In this document: piece by piece, positions 58,448 through 64,000 of the stretch | Position numbering within the stretch: position 1 is the first letter of the stretch | Layout of the letters: the number at the start of each line of letters is the position of its first letter | DNA from: Saccharopolyspora gregorii | Lineage (GTDB): Bacteria; Actinomycetota; Actinomycetes; Mycobacteriales; Pseudonocardiaceae | NCBI RefSeq assembly: GCF_024734405.1 | Contig: NZ_CP059556.1 | Location: 2,170,001 to 2,234,000, forward strand | Direction of reading: 5' to 3' | Length of the DNA stretch: 64,000 nucleotides | Notes under the pieces: generated by a model | Told to the model about the DNA's origin: nothing | Database searches by the model: none | Seen by the model: only the letters and a program-made list of their open reading frames with translations | Translations under genes and position numbers: made by a program

Positions 58448-59176
58448 ATGAGCGAACCCCTCCAGCTGTCCCCTCCCGTCCGGCTCGACGACCTGATCGC
58501 GGCGATCACGAGCGTGCACACCGACGCGCTCGACCGGCTCTCCGCCGCCGTCCTCACCGCCGACCACCTCGGCGAGATCTCCGACCACCTCATCGGCCAC
58601 TTCGTCGACCAGGCCCGCCGCTCCGGCGCGTCCTGGAAGGACATCGGCGTCGGCATGGGCGTCACCAAGCAGGCTGCGCAGAAGCGCTTCAAAGGCCCCG
58701 ACCTCTCCTCGGAGCAGGGCTTCAGCCGGTTCACCGGCCCCGCGCGCAGCGCCGTCGTCGCCGCGCAGAACGAGGCGCACGCCGCGGGGCACGTCGAGAT
58801 CCGCACCGAGCACCTGCTGCTCGGCCTGCTCGCCGCGCCCGACGCGACCGCCGCCCGGGTGCTGGCCGCCGACGGCGTCACCCCGGAAGCGCTGCGCCGC
58901 GCCGCCACCGCGCCGCTGCCGCCCGGCGGAACCGACGTCCCGGCCCTGATCCCGTTCGACGCGGGCGCCAAGAAGGCGCTGGAACTGACCTTCCGGGAAG
59001 CGCTGCGCCTCGGCCACCAGCACGTCGGCACCGGACACCTGCTGCTGGCCCTGCTGGAGCACGAGGGCGGCGCCGGCGTGCTCACCGCCCTCGGGCTGCG
59101 CAAGCCCGAGATCGAGGAACGCGTGCGCGCCGAGGTCGCCGACCGGCCGGAGCAGCCCGCCGTTACCGGCGAGTAG
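58448..59176 (+). CDS. HTH - double Clp_N domain regulator-like protein
   Basis: A 242-residue protein without ATPase domain. Residues about 55-85 contain an HTH-like segment (ASWKDIGVGMGVTKQAAQKR). Two Clp_N (ClpC N-terminal) repeats follow: FTGPARSAVVAAQNEAHAAG with IRTEHLLLGLLAAP, and FDAGAKKALELTFREALRLG with VGTGHLLLALLEHEGGA. ClpC N-domains bind adaptors and phospho-arginine-marked proteins, so a DNA-binding protein with these modules could sense misfolded or tagged proteins. It is probably autoregulated through the two palindromes just upstream, and translated from a leaderless mRNA. Its stop codon TAG is part of the next gene's -10. Confidence 0.88.
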   Translation: MSEPLQLSPPVRLDDLIAAITSVHTDALDRLSAAVLTADHLGEISDHLIGHFVDQARRSGASWKDIGVGMGVTKQAAQKRFKGPDLSSEQGFSRFTGPARSAVVAAQNEAHAAGHVEIRTEHLLLGLLAAPDATAARVLAADGVTPEALRRAATAPLPPGGTDVPALIPFDAGAKKALELTFREALRLGHQHVGTGHLLLALLEHEGGAGVLTALGLRKPEIEERVRAEVADRPEQPAVTGE

Positions 59177-59179
59177 GCT
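59174..59179 (+). promoter_or_regulatory. TAGGCT -10 element of the thioesterase gene
   Basis: TAGGCT ends seven bases before the ATG at 59187, giving a leaderless transcript. Its first three bases are the stop codon of the Clp_N gene. Confidence 0.6.
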
Positions 59180-59186
59180 GCGCGGC

Positions 59187-59636
59187 ATGGCCGAACCCGC
59201 CGAAGGACTTCCCCGCCGCGGCGACTTCACCGTGCTGTGGCCCATCACCACCAGGTGGGCGGACAACGACGTCTACGGCCACGTCAACAACGTCGTGCAC
59301 TACTCCTGGTTCGACACCGCGGTCAACGGCTGGCTGATCCGCGCCACCGGTGCCGACATCCGCGACTTCCCCGAGATCGGGCTCGTCGTCGAGACCAACT
59401 GCCGCTACCTCGCCGAGCTCGGCTTCCCCGAGGACGTCGAAGTGGGTGTGGGCCTGGAGCGGGTGGGCAATACCAGTGTCGTGTACCGCCTCGCCGTCTT
59501 CGGCGGGGGAGCCGACGAACCGGCCTCGGTGGGCCGGTTCGTGCACGTGTACGTCGACCGTGAGACGCGACGCCCGGTCCGCGTGCCCGAGCGCATCAGG
59601 ACGGCGCTCGCCGGACTGCGGTCGCTCGGTAGCTGA
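59187..59636 (+). CDS. Hotdog-fold acyl-CoA thioesterase
   Basis: A 149-residue 4-hydroxybenzoyl-CoA-thioesterase-like protein: TTRWADNDVYGHVNNVVHYS has the catalytic Asp (DNDVYGHVNN), then FDTAVNGWLIRATGADI, VETNCRYLAELGFPEDVEVG and GRFVHVYVDRETRRPVRVPE. It would hydrolyse short or aromatic acyl-CoA thioesters as a tetramer. The length is normal for the family. Its own leaderless promoter separates it from the Clp_N gene, 10 bp upstream. Confidence 0.92.
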   Translation: MAEPAEGLPRRGDFTVLWPITTRWADNDVYGHVNNVVHYSWFDTAVNGWLIRATGADIRDFPEIGLVVETNCRYLAELGFPEDVEVGVGLERVGNTSVVYRLAVFGGGADEPASVGRFVHVYVDRETRRPVRVPERIRTALAGLRSLGS

Positions 59637-59705
59637 AACCGCGGCCGGACCGTCGCGGCCGACCGCCGCCGGCGACTCCGGTGCGGGTGAGTCGGAGGTG
59701 GGTCC

Positions 59706-60530
59706 ATGGACCGGTGGCCGGGAGGACGTCCCGCCGACACCGAGGGCATCGACCTGCGGCGCCCCAACTCGGCCCGCATGTACGACTACTACCTCGGCGG
59801 ATCCACCAACTTCGAAGCGGATCGGGAGGCCGCGGACCGGGCCCTCGCCGCCAATCCCGACGTGGTGCCCTCGATCCGCGCCAACCGGGGCTTCCTCGGC
59901 CGCGTCGTGCGGTACCTCGTCGACCAGGGCATCGACCAGTTCCTCGACCTCGGTTCCGGCATCCCGACCGCGGGCAACGTGCACGACATCGCGCACCGGC
60001 TCGACCCGGCCGTCCGCGTCGTCTACGTCGACAACGAGCCGGTGACGGTCGCGCACGCCCGGCAGCTGATCACCGACGTGAAGCAGGTCGAGATCGTCGA
60101 CGCCGACCTGCGGGACCCGGAGACCGTGTTCGAACGGGCCGAGGAGACCAGGCTGCTCGACTTCAGCCGCCCCTTGGGCCTGCTGATGGTGTCGGTGCTC
60201 AACTTCATCGAGGACGACGCCGAGGTCGCCGAGCTCGTGCGCCGCTACGTCGCCCAGCTCGCCCCCGGCAGCTACCTCGCCGTCTCGCACTCCACCGCGC
60301 AGTGGCTGGCGCCGGAGACCGCCGCCCGCATCGCCGAGCTGTACCGGGACGTGAACCCGCCCAGCTACTGGCGGTCGCCCGAGCAGATCGGCCGGTTGTT
60401 CGCCGGCATGGAACTCGTGCCGCCGGGCGTCGTCGCGCCCTCGCACTGGCGCCCCGAAGCGGAACCGCAGCTGCCGCCGGAACGGATCGTGTACCGCGCG
60501 GGCCTGGCGCGCATCGGGGACCCCGCGTAG
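59706..60530 (+). CDS. PF04672-type SAM-dependent methyltransferase
   Basis: A 274-residue protein of the actinomycete-specific PF04672 (DUF574) family. It has RRPNSARMYDYYLGGSTNFE, then AADRALAANPDVVPSIRANR, the SAM-binding FLDLGSGIPTAGNVHDIAHR, and VRVVYVDNEPVTVAHARQLI. The C-terminal part keeps PPSYWRSPEQIGRLFAGMEL. These enzymes are abundant in Streptomyces and relatives, with largely unknown substrates. The start is an ATG with GGAGGTGGG upstream. It is 69 bp after the thioesterase and probably separately transcribed. Confidence 0.93.
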   Translation: MDRWPGGRPADTEGIDLRRPNSARMYDYYLGGSTNFEADREAADRALAANPDVVPSIRANRGFLGRVVRYLVDQGIDQFLDLGSGIPTAGNVHDIAHRLDPAVRVVYVDNEPVTVAHARQLITDVKQVEIVDADLRDPETVFERAEETRLLDFSRPLGLLMVSVLNFIEDDAEVAELVRRYVAQLAPGSYLAVSHSTAQWLAPETAARIAELYRDVNPPSYWRSPEQIGRLFAGMELVPPGVVAPSHWRPEAEPQLPPERIVYRAGLARIGDPA

Positions 60531-60633
60531 ACCGATCAGGCAAGGCCTCGGAGCCCATCGTCGGCCCGAAGTCGTAGGCGCGGTGGCCTGGAGGACGATT
60601 CGGCGATCGGCCCCGCCCGGCGAGCATGATCGG

Positions 60634-61824
60634 GTGAGCACGACAGAAATTTCATCCCAGAAGACGGAACGGATCAGCCGGCCCGGGACCGGGCGGCTGA
60701 TCGGAGTGGACATCGCGCGGGGGCTCGCCGTGCTCGGCATGTTCGTCGCGCACACGGGGCCACCGCAGAGCTGGCTGTTCGGACTCGTGTCCGGCCGGTC
60801 CGCCGCCCTGTTCGCGGTGCTGGCCGGGCTGTCGATCGCCCTGCTCAGCGGCGGGACGGCGCCGGTGGAAGGCGTCCGGCGGCGGCAGGTGGCGGTGCGG
60901 ATCGCGGTGCGCGCGGTCGTGCTGTTCGGGCTGGGACTGGTGCTGAGCATGCTCGACGCGCCGGTGATGGTGATCCTCACCTCGTACGGCGTGCTGTTCC
61001 TGCTGGCCCTGCCGCTGCTGCGGCTGCGCGCCAGGACGCTGGGCGTGCTGGCCGGGGTGCTGGCGATCGCGGCCCCGCTGGCGTCCTACCTGATCCGGGA
61101 CGCGATGCCGCCCGCGGGCGAATTCGGTGCGATCCCGCACCTCGGCGACTTCACGTCCTGGTCGGGGGCGGCTGCCGCGTTCCAGCACGTGCTGCTGGAC
61201 GGCGGCTACCCGGTGCTGACCTGGCTGCCGTTCGTGCTGGCCGGGATGGCGCTGGGCCGGATCGACCTGCGCGCCGCGCGCGGACCGGTCGCGCTGCTCG
61301 GGGCCGGGTTGGCGCTGGCCGGCTACGGCGGGTCGTGGCTGGCGATGAACGTGTTCGGCGGCCGCGAGCAGGTGCTGGCGTCCTACGGCGACGCGCTGCC
61401 GCCGGAGCTGGTGGACGTGCTGCTGAGCAGGGGTTTCGGTGCGGTCCCGACGGGCAGCCCGGTCATGCTGCTCTCGGCGGGCGCGCACAGCGGCAGCCCG
61501 TTCGAGGTCGTCGGGGCCACCGGGGCGGCGTTGCTGGTCATCGGGCTGTGCATGTTCGTGGAGCGGGCGCGGGTGCTGGCGCCGATCGCGGCCGTGGGTG
61601 CGCTCGCGCTCACCGCCTACGCCGGGCACATCGTGCTGCTGGCCGCCATCGGGACCGACGGCCTGACGGCGATGCAGCGGACCGGGCCGCACCTGACGTG
61701 GCTGCTGCTGACCGCGATCGTCGTGGTGTTCGCCGTGGTGTGGCGGGCGCTGCTCGGGCGCGGACCGCTGGAACGGGTGCTGCACCTGGTCTCGGCGGCG
61801 CCCGCCGCCCGGATCGGCCGCTAG
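60634..61824 (+). CDS. DUF418/DUF1624-type membrane protein
   Basis: A 396-residue membrane protein. It starts with the acyltransferase-like motif GVDIARGLAVLGMFVAHTGP near residue 25, typical of DUF1624/heparan-acetyltransferase-like proteins. About ten hydrophobic helices follow, and the last part has the DUF418-like pattern AVGALALTAYAGHIVLLAAI. It may acylate surface or lipid-linked sugars, by analogy only. The GTG at 60634 is the first start before a good N-terminus. It converges on the NERD gene and their stops overlap by four bases. Confidence 0.87.
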   Translation: MSTTEISSQKTERISRPGTGRLIGVDIARGLAVLGMFVAHTGPPQSWLFGLVSGRSAALFAVLAGLSIALLSGGTAPVEGVRRRQVAVRIAVRAVVLFGLGLVLSMLDAPVMVILTSYGVLFLLALPLLRLRARTLGVLAGVLAIAAPLASYLIRDAMPPAGEFGAIPHLGDFTSWSGAAAAFQHVLLDGGYPVLTWLPFVLAGMALGRIDLRAARGPVALLGAGLALAGYGGSWLAMNVFGGREQVLASYGDALPPELVDVLLSRGFGAVPTGSPVMLLSAGAHSGSPFEVVGATGAALLVIGLCMFVERARVLAPIAAVGALALTAYAGHIVLLAAIGTDGLTAMQRTGPHLTWLLLTAIVVVFAVVWRALLGRGPLERVLHLVSAAPAARIGR

Positions 61825-62603
61825 CCGTCGCGCTGGGCCCGGCGCTTCTCGTGGAACGCGTGATCGCGGCGCACCAGCCGCGCCACCTCCTCCGCGGACG
61901 CCGGGCCGAGCGTCGGTGGTGCCTGCCGCAGGGTGCGCACCAGCTCGTCGAGGCTCGCGGTGACCAGCGCCAGCCCGCTGCGCCGCACCGAACCGATCTC
62001 CGCGCGCGGGTTCACCACCACCAGCACCGGCCGCACCAGCACCTGGCGGCCCCGCTGGCGCAGGAAGTCGGCGAGCGCCTTCGACACGTCGCGGACCTGG
62101 CGGCCCCAGCTGCGGCCACTGCGGTCCGCGAGGGTGCGGTCCTCCACGTGGTTGCCGTAGCGGTCGAACACCTCCGAACGCCAGGAATCGCCGTCGGCGT
62201 GCACCCGGCCCGAGTGGTTCTTCACCTCGACCGCCCACACCCCGCCGGGGCCGACCACCAGGTGGTCCACCTCGCCGCGTCGGTTGCGGTAGCCGCGGAA
62301 CAGGACCCAGTCGTCGGAGAGGCGTTCCAGCGCGGTGGCCACCGCGTCCTCCGCCTCGATGCCCGCTTCCTGCTGGGCGAGCCGGTTCTGGACCGCCGCG
62401 TCGTCGGTGGGGCGCAGCTCCCGCAGCCGCCGCAGTTCCCGCCACTGGGCGGGCAGCTTCCAGACCTGCCACCAGCGGCGGCGGGCGTGGCGCTCCCGCG
62501 TCCGCGCCACCTCCTGCTCGTAGCGGGCGTGCCGCTCCCGCGCGGCCTGTTCGGTCCGGCGGGCCTCGGACCGCGGATGATCGGAGAGCACCTCGACGCG
62601 CAC
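61821..62603 (-). CDS. NERD-domain nuclease-related protein
   Basis: A 260-residue protein. A highly charged N-terminal region (about 1-85, probable coiled coil with RERHARYEQEVARTRERHAR) precedes the NERD domain. That domain has the restriction-endonuclease-like core: Glu and Asp in RRGEVDHLVVGPGGVWAVEV, then KNHSG, i.e. D-(x)n-ExK. A C-terminal helix region (SWGRQVRDVSKALADFLRQR) follows. NERD proteins are thought to act on DNA, but few are characterised. The GTG start has TACGGT six bases upstream, another leaderless promoter. Confidence 0.9.
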   Translation of the reverse strand: MRVEVLSDHPRSEARRTEQAARERHARYEQEVARTRERHARRRWWQVWKLPAQWRELRRLRELRPTDDAAVQNRLAQQEAGIEAEDAVATALERLSDDWVLFRGYRNRRGEVDHLVVGPGGVWAVEVKNHSGRVHADGDSWRSEVFDRYGNHVEDRTLADRSGRSWGRQVRDVSKALADFLRQRGRQVLVRPVLVVVNPRAEIGSVRRSGLALVTASLDELVRTLRQAPPTLGPASAEEVARLVRRDHAFHEKRRAQRDG

Positions 62604-62609
62604 CCCGGA

Positions 62610-62615
62610 ACCGTA
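62610..62615 (-). promoter_or_regulatory. TACGGT -10 element of the NERD gene
   Basis: On the minus strand TACGGT ends six bases before the GTG at 62603. No ribosome site is present. Confidence 0.5.
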
Positions 62616-62782
62616 CTGCCCGCGGTCCGCACCCCCTGAGCTGGTCCCGCCGCGCAGTCCCGCGGGGCACGGCCCACCGGGGGAGCGGGCGGATGTGATC
62701 TGGTGCGGGGAGGGGACCGTCCGCGGAGCGGGAGTGGTGCACTGGCCGGTGCAGGACCACCGCTTCGGGGAGGACGCGCGCG

Positions 62783-63508
62783 ATGATCAGCACCGGGTGG
62801 GACGGGACGGTCGGGCTGATCGCGCTCGACCGGCACGAACGGCGCAACGCCCTCGACCTGGAGCACTGCCGCGGGCTCGCCGCCGCCGTCGCCGAGCAGG
62901 TCGAGCAGGGCGCCCGCGCGCTCGTGCTCACCGGCGAGGGCAGCACGTTCTGCGCGGGCGCCGACCTGGACGGCGTGTACGGCGACGAGTTCCGGGACGC
63001 GCTCTACACCGCGCTGCGGTCCGTGCTCGATGCGCCGGTGCCGGTGCTCGCCGCGATCAACGGGCCCGCCGTCGGCGCCGGCGCGCAGCTCTCGCTCGCC
63101 GCCGACCTCCGGGTCGCCGGCCCCGAGGCCTACTTCGCGGTGCCCACCGCGCGCAACGGCCTCGCCGTGGACCCGTGGACCGTGCGGCGGCTGTCGCTGC
63201 TCGCCGGTGGCGGGCCCGCCCGCGCGCTGCTGCTCGCCGGGGAACGCCTCGCCGCCACCACCGCCCACGAGCGCGGCCTGGTGGACCGGATCGGGTCGCA
63301 CGCGGACGCGGTGAGCTGGGCGCGGGAGATCGCCGAGCTGGCACCGCTGTCGCTGCGCTACGCGAAGCTCGCGCTGAACTCCCTCGACACCGAGGTGCCG
63401 GACGCCGACCTGGAACGGGCCTACGACGCCTGCTGGGCCAGCGAGGACGCCGCCGAGGCGAGCCGGGCCCGCGCCGAACGCCGCGCGCCCCGCTTCCACG
63501 GCCGGTGA
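62783..63508 (+). CDS. Enoyl-CoA hydratase/isomerase (crotonase family)
   Basis: A 241-residue crotonase: ISTGWDGTVGLIALDRHERR opens it, the CoA-binding LTGEGSTFCAGADLDGVYGD and oxyanion-hole AAINGPAVGAGAQLSLAADL follow, then YFAVPTARNGLAVDPWTVRR. The catalytic acids are not obvious: the position that carries Glu in hydratases reads in the PTARNGLA segment without Glu, so the exact reaction is uncertain. The ATG at 62783 is 17 bp after a GGGGAGGA site, a slightly long spacing. It is convergent with the permease fragment. Confidence 0.88.
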   Translation: MISTGWDGTVGLIALDRHERRNALDLEHCRGLAAAVAEQVEQGARALVLTGEGSTFCAGADLDGVYGDEFRDALYTALRSVLDAPVPVLAAINGPAVGAGAQLSLAADLRVAGPEAYFAVPTARNGLAVDPWTVRRLSLLAGGGPARALLLAGERLAATTAHERGLVDRIGSHADAVSWAREIAELAPLSLRYAKLALNSLDTEVPDADLERAYDACWASEDAAEASRARAERRAPRFHGR

Positions 63509-63518
63509 GCAGCGGCCG

Positions 63519-64000
63519 CTAGCGCTCCGCAGCCAGGGCCGCCACGATCGTCTGCACCGCCACCAGGGCGAGCACCGGCGCCGCCAGCAGCCACGGGGCG
63601 GTGCCCAGGTGGTCCACCGATTCGGCGATCATCGCGCCCCACTCCGGCCGCGGCGGCGGTGGCCCGAGGCCGAGGAAACCCAGCGCCGCCACCGTGTTCA
63701 CCAGCGCGGGCAGCCGCACCGCGGCCAGCGCCCCCGCCGCCGGAGCCAGGAACGGCAGCAGCGACCGCCGCCAGATCAGCAGCCGGCCCGCGCCGAGCGC
63801 CCGGTGCGCCAGCACCCAGTTCCGGGTCCGCAGCTGCGCGGTCATCGCGTCGGCCTGCCGCGCGAACGGCAGCCAGCTCACCCCGGCCAGCGCCAGCAGC
63901 AGCGCCGCCGTGCTCGGCCCGGCGATCAGCGTCGTCACCAGCGCGACGATCAGCGGCGGCAGCGCGGTGGCCACGTCCACCCCGGCCCGCACCAGCGCGG
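63519..64000 (-). CDS. ABC transporter permease, DppC/OppC-like, partial
   Basis: The 3' part of a permease gene that begins beyond the right edge; about 160 codons are visible. Hydrophobic helices (LPPLIVALVTTLIAGPSTAA) and the EAA loop region (RALGAGRLLIWRRSLLPFLA) are followed by the DppC hallmark ALGFLGLGPPPPRPEWGAMI. The protein would form the inner-membrane channel for peptides, nickel or related substrates. The remaining subunits (periplasmic protein, DppB, ATPases) should lie to the right. Confidence 0.9.
   Translation of the reverse strand, partial: ALVRAGVDVATALPPLIVALVTTLIAGPSTAALLLALAGVSWLPFARQADAMTAQLRTRNWVLAHRALGAGRLLIWRRSLLPFLAPAAGALAAVRLPALVNTVAALGFLGLGPPPPRPEWGAMIAESVDHLGTAPWLLAAPVLALVAVQTIVAALAAER

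Overview
The window is very G+C-rich, with third-codon-position bias strong enough to create long shadow reading frames opposite nearly every gene. Several markers point to an actinomycete, most likely of the order Pseudonocardiales (a Saccharopolyspora-like genome is a reasonable guess): DUF5753/DUF397 pairs, a PF04672 methyltransferase, many GTG starts, leaderless-type promoters, and the mycobacterial-style cluster helY - DUF4333 - 5'-3' exonuclease - M24 peptidase. About 60 genes are called, two of them partial at the window edges. Several others are broken. No rRNA, tRNA, CRISPR array, insertion sequence or origin was seen. Layout by region: (1) 1-12.2 kb is the structural operon of an extracellular contractile injection system (eCIS, a phage-tail-like particle), transcribed leftwards: sheath, two gp19-type tube proteins, assembly protein, DUF6760, a 945-aa disordered protein full of VQR motifs, LysM hub protein, VgrG-like spike, PAAR tip, gp25, gp6/J-like baseplate protein, and the start of a P2 gpI-like protein. 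A DUF4157 (HELTH) gene faces away from the sheath. (2) 12.3-19.2 kb holds unrelated and partly decaying genes: a VOC protein with an internal deletion, a DUF5753 regulator without its HTH, DUF397, aldo/keto reductase with XRE/MmyB regulator, and TetR with FAD monooxygenase. (3) 19.3-27.3 kb is the second half of the eCIS: AAA+ ATPase, DUF4255 cap protein, a secreted beta-propeller/CARDB protein, a LuxR regulator and a single-pass membrane protein. (4) 27.8-39 kb carries an XRE/NB-ARC regulator, then conserved actinobacterial core genes: lipid kinase, HelY, DUF4333, Eis-type acetyltransferase, exonuclease, M24 peptidase and Lrp. (5) 39.4-51.3 kb has three tandem stand-alone condensation-domain acyltransferase-like genes, an EamA exporter, OsmC, and a TetR-controlled MMPL + YhgE/Pip pair whose MMPL protein ends in a degenerate ABC-ATPase domain. 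(6) 51.3-64 kb holds small metabolic and regulatory genes: dienelactone hydrolase, PPOX, MTD1-like folate dehydrogenase, aldo/keto reductase, cupin, STAS, zinc alcohol dehydrogenase, two divergent gene remnants joined at an apparent deletion, an HTH-Clp_N regulator, thioesterase, methyltransferase, DUF418, NERD nuclease, crotonase, and a partial DppC-like permease. How the genes work together: the eCIS genes would build an intracellular or released contractile tube, with sheath and tube around a VgrG/PAAR spike on a gp25/J baseplate. The AAA+ and DUF4255 proteins would assist assembly and terminate the tube. The LuxR, propeller and membrane proteins may link firing to a signal or to the envelope. 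The condensation-domain genes, EamA and MMPL could form a lipid acylation and export module, but only gene proximity supports this. Gene starts were chosen from homologous N-termini, Shine-Dalgarno spacing, start/stop overlaps or TANNNT-N(6-8)-start leaderless signatures.
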